A stretch of DNA of 21,124 bases from JADFNO01 sp965369945 (GTDB lineage Bacteria; Planctomycetota; Phycisphaerae; Phycisphaerales; SM1A02): assembly GCA_965369945.1 (NCBI GenBank), contig CBDUST010000046.1, forward strand, positions 1 to 21,124, written 5' to 3'. Of the stretch, positions 1 through 7,033 are shown piece after piece. The notes beneath the pieces are model-generated. The model did not search any database, was not told the origin of the DNA, and saw only the letters and a list, made by a program, of their open reading frames with translations. Position 1 is the stretch's first letter, and each line of letters starts with the position of its first letter. The translations under genes and the position numbers were made by a program.

Positions 1-295
1 GATCATTTCGATTCGGAATCCGACTCCACTTCTCGATCAGTGTGCCGAGTTCCTCCCATCGCTCATCCTCCTCCATCACGATCAGCGACACGTACGACTT
101 GATACTGAAATAGCCAGGCCGATCCTTTCTGTACACACGCCACACATAGTCGTCTTCGAGTCGTGCAAAGCTACCCCGCAGATTCCAGTTGTCCGTTTGC
201 TCCGCCAATATCATGGCACACCCCCATGCCACGGCGACGTTCACGATCGCGCCGAGGAGGAGGAACACAACGAGTTTGGTCAGGCGGCGTTTCAC
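1..295 (-). CDS. Hypothetical protein with N-terminal membrane anchor (3' end outside window)
   Basis: The reading frame starts at a GTG (295-293) and stays open for 98 codons to the window edge, so the C-terminus is missing. An in-frame TGA lies eight codons upstream, and a GGAG lies about 12 nt before the GTG, which fixes the start to this area. The N-terminus has a positive KRRLTK stretch followed by one hydrophobic segment (about residues 7-30), consistent with a single membrane anchor or uncleaved signal. After it comes a polar, tryptophan- and acid-rich region that would lie outside the cytoplasmic membrane. I do not recognise a domain or a catalytic motif. Function unknown. The call as a gene rests on the start context and the membrane-anchor pattern. 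Confidence 0.6.
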   Translation of the reverse strand, partial: MKRRLTKLVVFLLLGAIVNVAVAWGCAMILAEQTDNWNLRGSFARLEDDYVWRVYRKDRPGYFSIKSYVSLIVMEEDERWEELGTLIEKWSRIPNRND

Positions 296-333
296 AACAT
301 AAGGATACTCCGGTCAGAGCCGGGCTGTCCTAT

Positions 334-405
334 GTAGGGCAGGCCTTGGGCCTGCCTGGGACGGTGTCGATGTCGCAAGAACGGCAGGCTCAAAGCCTGC
401 CCTAC
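334..405. repeat. Double palindrome (REP-like inverted repeat)
   Basis: Two arms, 334-356 and 383-405, are imperfect inverted copies of each other (gtagggcagg... and ...cctgccctac). Each arm is also palindromic by itself (caggccttgggcctg; ggcaggctcaaagcctgcc). The element lies between the start of the membrane-anchored hypothetical and the tRNA terminator. A second element with the same architecture but a different sequence is at 11069-11122. I infer a REP-like intergenic repeat family. Confidence 0.7.
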
Positions 406-422
406 GAACTTGCTTGCGCAAC

Positions 423-443
423 AAAAACCCCGCGTTGGCGGGG
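423..443 (-). terminator. Rho-independent terminator of the tRNA (pyrG-tRNA unit)
   Basis: On the minus strand a perfect 6-bp GC stem (CCCCGC/GCGGGG) with a 4-nt loop is followed directly by five T residues. It starts 12 nt after the tRNA 3' end, so it should end the tRNA transcript and possibly a pyrG-tRNA read-through transcript. Confidence 0.85.
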
Positions 444-454
444 TGTGATCCAAG

Positions 455-528
455 TGGCGATGGGCGGACTCGAACCGCCGACCTAGGGTTTATGAATCCC
501 TCGCTCTAGCCGACTGAGCTACATCGCC
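455..528 (-). tRNA. tRNA with CAU anticodon, probably elongator tRNA-Met
   Basis: The 74 nt fold into a full cloverleaf: a 7-bp acceptor stem (GGCGATG/CATCGCC), a GCTC/GAGC D stem, an anticodon loop TTCATAA with anticodon CAT, and a GGCGG/CCGCC T stem with loop TTCGAGT, ending in discriminator A73. CCA is not encoded. The closing anticodon-stem pair 31:39 is A-A, which is a mismatch. The lack of initiator hallmarks (no 1:72 mismatch, no three G-C pairs next to the anticodon loop) argues against an initiator. Elongator Met is the best reading. The tRNA-Ile that carries CAU and is modified to lysidine cannot be excluded by eye. Confidence 0.93.
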
Positions 529-577
529 TTGAAGTTCGGCATACCGGTTCAGCAGTCTACGCTGGGGTCCATTTCGG

Positions 578-2485
578 TCAAGCTTGATGCACGCCGTCAA
601 CGCGCTTCGTGTTCACCACCGGCGCATCCGGCGCTTCGTCCTCGCTCGATGACACTGGCGTTGGCAACCATCGGCTCAACAGCGACGAGTCTTCGCATCT
701 CAAATCAGGATTCGCCCGTTTGATCGCGTTGGCTACCAGCCCCATGAACATTGGATGCGGATTCAACGGCCGACTCGTCAGCTCCGGATGAAATTGCGCC
801 GCGATAAAATACGGATGCGCCTCGGCGGCCAACTCCAACACCTGCATGATCGGATAGTTCGGGTGCCGGCCTGAGAATCGCAGCCCGCCCGCCTGCAATC
901 GATCAATATACTCGGGTTCAACCTCAAATCGATGACGAAACCGCTGGCGGATCAACTTCGAAGCGCCGGGCTCAAAAAGCATCGCCGCTAACGAATCGTT
1001 TTTGATCAGCACGTCCTGCGCTCCGAGTCGCATCGTTCCGCCCAGACCTTCGATTTTTTTCTGCTCGGGGAGTTCCGAGATCACCGCATCGGGACTATCC
1101 GTGTTGAATTCCGTCGAGTCAGCCTTAGTTAATCCCAACACGTTACGAGCAAACTCGATCACCGCCACCTGAAAACCGAGGCAGATTCCCAGGTACGGGA
1201 TGCCCTGGCTGCGTACATATTCCACGCACGCAATCTTGCCCTCGACGCCGCGCTCGCCGAACCCGCCCGGCACGATGATCGCATGTACATACGCCAATCG
1301 CTGCGCAGCGTTGCTCGAAGTGACATCAGATGTATCGATCCACTGCACGTCAACCTTAGCGGACAGGTGCGTCGAAGCGTGCTCAATCGCGCGATCGATT
1401 GAGGCATAGGCATCGCGCACGGTGGTGTACTTGCCGGTGATACCGATCGTGATCTTGTGTTTGCGCGGTGCGAGAATCTTGTCGGAGTATTCCCCCCAAG
1501 ATCGTCGCGAGCGATCTTCGTGCATCGCATTGACACGATCATGCAGCTGAAGAATCGACAACACCTCTCGATCAAGCCCTTCGGTGCGCATCGCTTCGGG
1601 CACGGTGTAAATCGATTCGCGATCGTGCATCGAGAAGACGCGATTCATCGGCACATTGGAGTACATCGCAATCTTCTGGAGCACCGTCTCAGTGACGGGA
1701 TTATGAGCGCGGCAGGCAACAATGTGCGGCTGAATCCCCGCTTCCATCAACCGCTTGATCCCCAGCTGCGCGGCTTTGGACTTCTGCTCGCCGAGGATGT
1801 TTGGCTCAATGATGTAGGTCAGTGCGACAAAGCAGACTGAGCCGGGCCCTTCCTCAAACGCCAGTTCGCGCAAGGCCTCGATATAGAAACTGTTTTCGTA
1901 GTCGCCTGCCGTTCCACCGACCTCGATAAAGACGACATCCGCCGGCCGGCCATTCGGGCCACCGGTCATCGCCAGCTCACGCAGCCGCAGCTTCACTAGG
2001 CCGGTCACGTGCGGGATCATCTGAACGTCCCGGCCGAGGAACCCGCCCTTGCGCTCTCGCTGGAGTATGTCCGCGTAAATCTGCCCGGACGTGACGAAAT
2101 TCCGCCGCGACAGGTTCTGGTCTAACACACGCTCATAGGTGCCCAGGTCCATATCGCATTCGGTGCCATCGTCCAGCACGAAGACCTCCCCATGGCGGAA
2201 GGGGTTGAGCGTCCCCGAATCGATATTCAGGTAGCCCTCCATTTTGATGGGCGCGATATCCAGGGCTTTATCTTTGAGCAATTTGGCCAGCGACGAGCTG
2301 AAAATGCCCTTTCCCAGCCCTGACATCACGGTGCCGATGACCGCGACAAAGCGGTGGCGACCGCGCTGATAGCCATCGGGAATAGGGGAGTGGAATTCGG
2401 TAGTTTCGCTGCTCTGGCCGAACTGTTGCAGGAAGCCGCCGGTGGAGCCCTCATCGGGCGAAGGGTGGTAGAGCTGGTTGGGCAT
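578..2485 (-). CDS. pyrG: CTP synthase (divergent variant)
   Basis: This enzyme makes CTP from UTP, ATP and glutamine in the cytoplasm. The N-terminal synthetase domain has a P-loop GTVMSGLGKG (residues 51-60 from the chosen ATG). HGEVFV and EVGGTAGDYEN follow at the places where the family binds metal and nucleotide. The C-terminal class I glutamine amidotransferase domain has the nucleophile C435 (GICLGFQV) and the H566/E568 pair (QFHPE). The sequence differs from the textbook form: KMEGYLNID replaces KLDPYINVD, and GTVMSGLGKG replaces GGVVSSLGKG. It is about 635 residues, against about 545 for E. coli, with extra tails of about 43 residues at the N-terminus and 40 at the C-terminus. The ATG at 2485 was chosen because no closer start exists before the P-loop. 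An ATG at 2623 would run into the divergent aminopeptidase gene. A clear Shine-Dalgarno is absent. The CAU-anticodon tRNA follows 49 bp downstream. Confidence 0.95.
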   Translation of the reverse strand: MPNQLYHPSPDEGSTGGFLQQFGQSSETTEFHSPIPDGYQRGRHRFVAVIGTVMSGLGKGIFSSSLAKLLKDKALDIAPIKMEGYLNIDSGTLNPFRHGEVFVLDDGTECDMDLGTYERVLDQNLSRRNFVTSGQIYADILQRERKGGFLGRDVQMIPHVTGLVKLRLRELAMTGGPNGRPADVVFIEVGGTAGDYENSFYIEALRELAFEEGPGSVCFVALTYIIEPNILGEQKSKAAQLGIKRLMEAGIQPHIVACRAHNPVTETVLQKIAMYSNVPMNRVFSMHDRESIYTVPEAMRTEGLDREVLSILQLHDRVNAMHEDRSRRSWGEYSDKILAPRKHKITIGITGKYTTVRDAYASIDRAIEHASTHLSAKVDVQWIDTSDVTSSNAAQRLAYVHAIIVPGGFGERGVEGKIACVEYVRSQGIPYLGICLGFQVAVIEFARNVLGLTKADSTEFNTDSPDAVISELPEQKKIEGLGGTMRLGAQDVLIKNDSLAAMLFEPGASKLIRQRFRHRFEVEPEYIDRLQAGGLRFSGRHPNYPIMQVLELAAEAHPYFIAAQFHPELTSRPLNPHPMFMGLVANAIKRANPDLRCEDSSLLSRWLPTPVSSSEDEAPDAPVVNTKRVDGVHQA

Positions 2486-2599
2486 TCCCAACTGTACCGC
2501 GCCGACGCTTCGAACGAAAGGGGTGGCCTGACTCCATCTGGCAGCCTGTTCATAGAACGGCAGCGCCAAGGTACACTTTTGATTGAAGGAGACCTTCCA

Positions 2600-5167
2600 A
2601 TGAACGATCGCAGCGATAGGCACGTTCTGGTAATTCTCAGTGGATTGATCGTTGTTGCGGTACTTCCACAGCCAACGATGGCGGACGATCTAGGTGGATC
2701 AGAGGCCTGCCTCGCTGGGAAGCTCGAACGGACCCAATGGGTCGCATCCTCCAAGGCCTGGGACGAAGCGACCGGCCGTGACCTGCGGCACTTTCCACCG
2801 GACCGTGTCGTCGACTACCAACACATGAAATTGCAGTTGCGGTTTGATGATCTAAGCGACATGCGGTTCAGCGCGACGCAGACGCTGCGGTTCGCGCCGA
2901 TCGGCAACGCCACTGACGCAATCACGCTCGACGCAGTCGGGCTGGATATCTCCTCTGTTACGTTGAATAGCAGTACGGTCGAGTACTACCAAGACGACGA
3001 AACGCTGACATTGCGATTCGATCCGTCGCTGCCTGTTGGTCAATCGCAGGAAATCGTAATCGAATACGTTTGCGATCATCCTTACGCGGGCTTGACCTTT
3101 ACGCCTTCATCGCCTGATGCGCCGGACTATACAGCTGAGGTTCATACGCACGGGCAGCCGGAGACGAATCGGCATTGGTTTGTCAGTCATGACTTTCCCA
3201 ACGAACGGATGACGACCGAACTGATCGTGGACGTTCCTAGCGGGTTGTCGGTGTCCGGCAACGGTCGGCTCGTCTCGCACGATGACGATGGCGAGCGCGC
3301 CGTTTGGCATTACTTGCAGGACAAGTCGCACGTGAGTTATCTCGTGTCGCTGGTCATCGGCGAGTTTGATATCGTCGAGATTCCACATTCGCGCGTGCCA
3401 ATGCAGGTGTGGGTGCCTCAGGGAAAGGGCGAACAGGTCATGCAGACCTATGGGCGAACCGGCGAGATGATCGACCTCTTTGAGAAACGCCTGGGTATTG
3501 CGTATCCCTGGGATCGCTACGACCAGTTGCTCGCGAAGAACTTCGGCTCCGGTGGAATGGAGAATACATCCGTGACCACAATGTATCCCACCGCGGTGCT
3601 CGACGAAACAGCGCTGCTCGATGGTGATCTTGAAGGATTGATTTCCCACGAACTGTGCCACCAGTGGACCGGCGATCTGATCACTTGCAAGAGTTGGGCG
3701 CACCTGTGGCTCAACGAGGGCTGGGCTACATACGGCGCAGCGCTGTGGTTTGAGCATCGTGATGGTGAAGATGGTTATCTCGACGCTATGCGCAGTAATT
3801 TTCGACGACTGACTCGGCGAGATAAGGCGGGTCAAGGCGAGCCGATGGTTTCGCCGGTTTATGATCATCCGCGCGAAACGTTCCGTCGCGCGGCAAATCC
3901 TTATCCCAAGGGCGCGTCGATCCTTCACATGCTGCGGCGAATGCTCGGCGATGAACTTTTCTTTGAAGGCGTTCACCTCTACATGAATCGGCACGCGCTC
4001 GGCGTTGTCGAGACCAACGACTTTCGCTACGCGATGGAAGAGGTGTCGGGGCTCGGCTTGGAGTGGTTCTTTGAGCAATGGTGCTATCGGCCTGGTGTTC
4101 CCGAGCTCAGCGTGGATGTTCGCTACGATGGCAAGACGCGCGAGTTGCTCGTTGATATCGAGCAGACGCAACACATTGATGATCAAGCGCCGGCTTACCG
4201 ATTCACACTGCCGATCTTTGTGCGCAACGCTGAGGGGAATCGGTGGTTCGATATCGACGTACGACAGCAAACGACTTCTTATCGAGTCCTGCTCGATGGT
4301 CCGCCGACGATTGTTGCTGTCGATCCGTACCTGAATGTGTTAGCGAAAACGGAGGTCGAGAAACCGCTCACGATGTGGATCGCACAAGCGAATGACGGGC
4401 CGACCATTGCTGCTCGTCATGCTGCACTCGCCGCGATGGCCGAGAACGATTCCGCCGAAACGATCGAGTTGCTTTCGGCGATCATTCGTGATGAGTCGCA
4501 ACGACATACGCTTCGCAACACCGCCGTTGATTCACTCGCCAAATATGGATCGGAGCAGGCGACGGCTGAGCTGTTGGCGCTCGCGACTGACGGCGTAGAT
4601 GAGGTGAAGGTTCGATCGTCAATCGTCGGCAAGCTCACCGGTCTCGACAAGGCCGACGTCGTTGAATTGTTAGCGAAGATCGCGGGGAACGACCCAAGCT
4701 ACGCTACGCGTATCGCCGCGATTGATGCGCTCGCCCATCATGAGGCAGCCGATCACGCCGATCTCATTGCCGAACTGGTGGACTTCCCCAGTCAGCATGA
4801 CCGGGTTCGACAAGCAGCGCTGCGAGCTTTGGCGAAGTTGGATGATGCGCGCGGTCTTGATCTTGGCATGAAATACGCCGGTTTCGGTCACATGGATCGG
4901 GCCCGACCGACCGCGATCGAAACCATCGGCAAGCTCGCCGAACACGATAACGACAAAGCCGTTGATTACTTGCTCGAATTGCTCCACGACCCGGAGCGCC
5001 GAGCCGTACGCGCGGCAGGAGCAGCCTTAGCGGACATCGGCGACGAGCGCGCGATCGCCCCAATTCAAGCCATGGCCGAATCGCACCCCGATCCCCAACT
5101 GCGCGAGAGTGCCGCGGAGTGGCTCAACGAACTTAAAGAAGCGCAGCAAGAGACAGACACCGAGTGA
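2600..5167 (+). CDS. Secreted M1-family zinc aminopeptidase with C-terminal HEAT repeats
   Basis: An 855-residue metallo-aminopeptidase that would trim N-terminal residues from peptides in the periplasm. The start at 2600 is supported by AAGGAG seven bases upstream; the same frame stays open to 2354, but that would overlap pyrG. Residues 1-29 form a signal peptide (hydrophobic LVILSGLIVVAVL, then a TMADD-like cleavage region). Catalytic parts are all present: GGMEN at 318-322 (the GAMEN exopeptidase motif), zinc ligands H350, H354 and E373 in HELCHQW plus 18 residues plus E, and Y435 in NPYPKGA as the likely transition-state tyrosine. From about residue 600 to the end there are tandem helical pairs typical of HEAT repeats, ending near HDPERRAVRAAGAALADIGD. 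The domain order resembles aminopeptidase N-like proteins with a HEAT-type tail. Divergent from pyrG with a 114-bp shared upstream region. Confidence 0.93.
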   Translation: MNDRSDRHVLVILSGLIVVAVLPQPTMADDLGGSEACLAGKLERTQWVASSKAWDEATGRDLRHFPPDRVVDYQHMKLQLRFDDLSDMRFSATQTLRFAPIGNATDAITLDAVGLDISSVTLNSSTVEYYQDDETLTLRFDPSLPVGQSQEIVIEYVCDHPYAGLTFTPSSPDAPDYTAEVHTHGQPETNRHWFVSHDFPNERMTTELIVDVPSGLSVSGNGRLVSHDDDGERAVWHYLQDKSHVSYLVSLVIGEFDIVEIPHSRVPMQVWVPQGKGEQVMQTYGRTGEMIDLFEKRLGIAYPWDRYDQLLAKNFGSGGMENTSVTTMYPTAVLDETALLDGDLEGLISHELCHQWTGDLITCKSWAHLWLNEGWATYGAALWFEHRDGEDGYLDAMRSNFRRLTRRDKAGQGEPMVSPVYDHPRETFRRAANPYPKGASILHMLRRMLGDELFFEGVHLYMNRHALGVVETNDFRYAMEEVSGLGLEWFFEQWCYRPGVPELSVDVRYDGKTRELLVDIEQTQHIDDQAPAYRFTLPIFVRNAEGNRWFDIDVRQQTTSYRVLLDGPPTIVAVDPYLNVLAKTEVEKPLTMWIAQANDGPTIAARHAALAAMAENDSAETIELLSAIIRDESQRHTLRNTAVDSLAKYGSEQATAELLALATDGVDEVKVRSSIVGKLTGLDKADVVELLAKIAGNDPSYATRIAAIDALAHHEAADHADLIAELVDFPSQHDRVRQAALRALAKLDDARGLDLGMKYAGFGHMDRARPTAIETIGKLAEHDNDKAVDYLLELLHDPERRAVRAAGAALADIGDERAIAPIQAMAESHPDPQLRESAAEWLNELKEAQQETDTE

Positions 5168-5233
5168 GACGATCGTACCCTTGACTGGCGTCGCGTACCG
5201 ATGAAACGCACTCCCGTCCCCTTTCCGTCTTGT

Positions 5234-5974
5234 TCATTGCAAACCCGGTACCATGGTGCTGTTGAACTCTCTGACAAGGTGCCTCACGTCAGACCAGAGG
5301 AAGAAGGAGTATTCCTCTATCCCCGTGTAGATTCCCCGGAAGTTCAGGCGTTCCCTTTCGGGATCCCATACCATGACCGCCGCGCCTGATAATCCCTTAT
5401 ATGTATCACTGGCAGGTGCGACAAGGTATATGAGATTCTTTGAGGATTTCGTCGGCGGATGCTTGACCTGGGCCTTAACAAAGGTTTTCTTGAGCTGGCG
5501 AACCTCTGCACGCATCAACTCTCTCCGACCCTCTGCCCAAAAGCCAATAATCCAGGCACTCTGTCCGTCTTTCAGATGATGGTGAGGTTCCCAGTCGTCG
5601 AGGATCGACGGTGATTGGATCGAGACATTCAGAACGCGGATGACGACCCAGTCATCCTCGAAAGTCTCATCCTGACCGGATGCGATGATGGTATACCCGG
5701 TGAGGACACCATCAATTTCCACCACTGGTCCGGTCAAAAGGTGCTTGCAGGTGAGCAAGCGGTTGTTACCGAGATGCACTGCCGTACCGCCGTCCTTCGG
5801 ACTCATGAACAGGTGCACCGGAATCCGCCCCAATTGCGCCGATGTCGGATCAGACACCTGAGAGAAGTCGCCAGGACGGTGAATGGTGGCACAGCCCGAC
5901 GCAACCAGAACTGTTGCCGTGAGCAAAGGAAGACTCAGGTTGTTAGGGAGCATGACGAGCCCTCGGCGTTTCAT
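5234..5974 (-). CDS. Lipoprotein with trypsin-like serine protease fold
   Basis: A predicted lipoprotein: hydrophobic stretch PLLTATVLVASGC with lipobox cysteine C28 (numbered from 5974). The mature part looks like a chymotrypsin/trypsin-fold domain: H78 in LLTCKH, D108 in DDWVVIRV, and S196 in YKGLSGAAV, with the expected order and spacing of the catalytic triad. The serine motif is GLSGAA rather than GDSGGP, so activity is plausible but not certain. The ATG at 5974 overlaps the stop of the HicB-like gene (ATGA). A second ATG at 5953 (residue 8) has GAGGG about seven bases upstream and leaves a compact signal peptide, so it may be the true start. The first seven codons (MKRRGLV) resemble the beginning of HicA toxins; see findings. 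The gene is convergent with the aminopeptidase gene, 66 bp apart. Confidence 0.75.
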   Translation of the reverse strand: MKRRGLVMLPNNLSLPLLTATVLVASGCATIHRPGDFSQVSDPTSAQLGRIPVHLFMSPKDGGTAVHLGNNRLLTCKHLLTGPVVEIDGVLTGYTIIASGQDETFEDDWVVIRVLNVSIQSPSILDDWEPHHHLKDGQSAWIIGFWAEGRRELMRAEVRQLKKTFVKAQVKHPPTKSSKNLIYLVAPASDTYKGLSGAAVMVWDPERERLNFRGIYTGIEEYSFFLWSDVRHLVREFNSTMVPGLQ

Positions 5975-6189
5975 GCCGCCGGCAACGCCAGCGGTTCGCG
6001 GATCACATCCTTGCCTTGGAGCGACTCCTCGGTGAGCTGGCGATTGGCTTCCAGGACGAGTACGGCCGCCTCTTGGAGATTGGCGCGCGCTTCGGCCAGG
6101 GTCGCACCCTGACTGTTCGCGCCCGGCAGCTCCTCGACAAACCCGATATAGCCCTCAGCTACTTTGCGATACACGGCGGCCAACTTCAT
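5971..6189 (-). CDS. hicB: HicB-like antitoxin-family protein
   Basis: A 72-residue protein with the HicB-like fold pattern. A short beta region contains EGYIGFVEELPGANSQG, followed by a helix TLAEARANLQEAAVLVLEANRQL. In HicAB toxin-antitoxin pairs this small protein binds and blocks the HicA mRNA interferase. The ATG at 6189 is preferred to that at 6195 because GAGGA lies six bases upstream of it. A good -10 box lies at 6214-6219. No HicA gene is next to it on either side: the downstream gene, which overlaps by ATGA exactly as hicA often does, encodes a lipoprotein. It may therefore be an orphan antitoxin, or act as a stand-alone regulator. Family assignment is firm; function here is uncertain. 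Confidence 0.85.
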   Translation of the reverse strand: MKLAAVYRKVAEGYIGFVEELPGANSQGATLAEARANLQEAAVLVLEANRQLTEESLQGKDVIREPLALPAA

Positions 6190-6206
6190 GAACATTCCTC
6201 AAGGAT

Positions 6207-6219
6207 CACTCAGATTATA
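6207..6219 (-). promoter_or_regulatory. Predicted -10 element for hicB and the lipoprotein gene
   Basis: On the minus strand a perfect TATAAT (6214-6219) follows an AT-rich stretch TTTTTAGC and ends 24 nt before the hicB start at 6189. Transcription would begin near 6207. The -35 region is weak (TCGCAA at a 17-bp spacer). It lies in the short gap after kdsB, so hicB and the lipoprotein gene can be expressed apart from kdsB. Confidence 0.5.
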
Positions 6220-6271
6220 GCTAAAAATCACCGTCGTTGCGATCCTCGGCATCCGTGTCTATGACGGCGCT

Positions 6272-7033
6272 CTATGTCGCGGTCTGTTGAGAATCCAAAT
6301 ACCACCGCACAAACTCTTCATACTGCTGTGGCGTGTCGATCCCGTGGAAGGTCACGTTGGCGATGGCGACCGCAATGTCGTAGCCATGCTCCAATGCCCG
6401 CAGTTGTTCCAACGACTCAGCCTGCTCCAGCGGTGTTGCCGGCAGCGTGACGTATTTCAGCAGGAAGTCGCGGCGATAGACATACAGGCCGACGTGTTTG
6501 AGCGGGGGGGGTTCTTGCCCACCACCATCGCTGGGCTTCATCGATCGCGAAAAAGAGAGAGCTCGACCGTCTGCGTCCACAACAACTTTGACGATGTTCG
6601 GATCGCTCGGATCCTCATCATCAGAAAACGGCGAGGCGAGTGTTGACATCACGCACGATGAATTGTCGTGAAGCGTTTGGATCGTCAAATCGATTAGCTC
6701 AGGCTCAATTTGTGGTTCATCACCTTGCACGTTCACGATCAACTCCGAGGTGATCTCGGCTGCCGCTTCCGCAATTCGACTTGTGCCGTTGGGATGATCC
6801 GCACGTGTCAAGACCACCTCTGCACCGAAACGCCGAGCTGCTTGCTCGATACGCTGGTCATCCGTAGCGATGATTATTCGATCGACAAGACCTGCCTGGC
6901 GAACTTGGTCAAAGACATGTTGGATCAGCGGTTTGCCGGTGCGGTCGGCCAGCACCTTTCCCGGAAAACGTGTCGAGGCGTACCGGGCAGGAATCACAGC
7001 AGTTGCGTGCGGTAGCGACACGGCACTGGTCAA
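6272..7033 (-). CDS. kdsB: 3-deoxy-manno-octulosonate cytidylyltransferase (CMP-KDO synthetase)
   Basis: Activates KDO with CTP to give CMP-KDO, the donor for the LPS inner core. The 253-residue length is usual for the family. Visible motifs are VIPARYASTRFPGK at the start (nucleotide binding), IIIATDD, HPNGTSRIAEA, VNVQGDEP with the metal-binding aspartate, and the C-terminal pattern EQLRALEHGYDIAVA with GIDTPQQYEE. The chosen start is a TTG at 7033 that overlaps the stop of the upstream TPR gene (TTGA), which implies translational coupling. A GTG at 7021 is an alternative that still precedes the first motif. KDO enzymes indicate an outer membrane with LPS. The product needs CTP, and pyrG lies downstream on the same strand after an interruption. 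Confidence 0.96.
   Translation of the reverse strand: MTSAVSLPHATAVIPARYASTRFPGKVLADRTGKPLIQHVFDQVRQAGLVDRIIIATDDQRIEQAARRFGAEVVLTRADHPNGTSRIAEAAAEITSELIVNVQGDEPQIEPELIDLTIQTLHDNSSCVMSTLASPFSDDEDPSDPNIVKVVVDADGRALSFSRSMKPSDGGGQEPPPLKHVGLYVYRRDFLLKYVTLPATPLEQAESLEQLRALEHGYDIAVAIANVTFHGIDTPQQYEEFVRWYLDSQQTAT

Noticed and set aside
2354..2599. Extended N-terminus of the aminopeptidase
   Set aside because: The ATG at 2600 has a strong AAGGAG and is followed directly by a signal peptide; the upstream part is antisense to pyrG.
2486..2623. Extended N-terminus of pyrG from the ATG at 2623
   Set aside because: It would overlap the signal peptide region and ribosome site of the divergent aminopeptidase, and the extra residues show no family pattern.
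3107..4270. 387-codon frame antisense to the aminopeptidase
   Set aside because: Mirror frame of a clear gene in GC-rich DNA; no domain, no start context.
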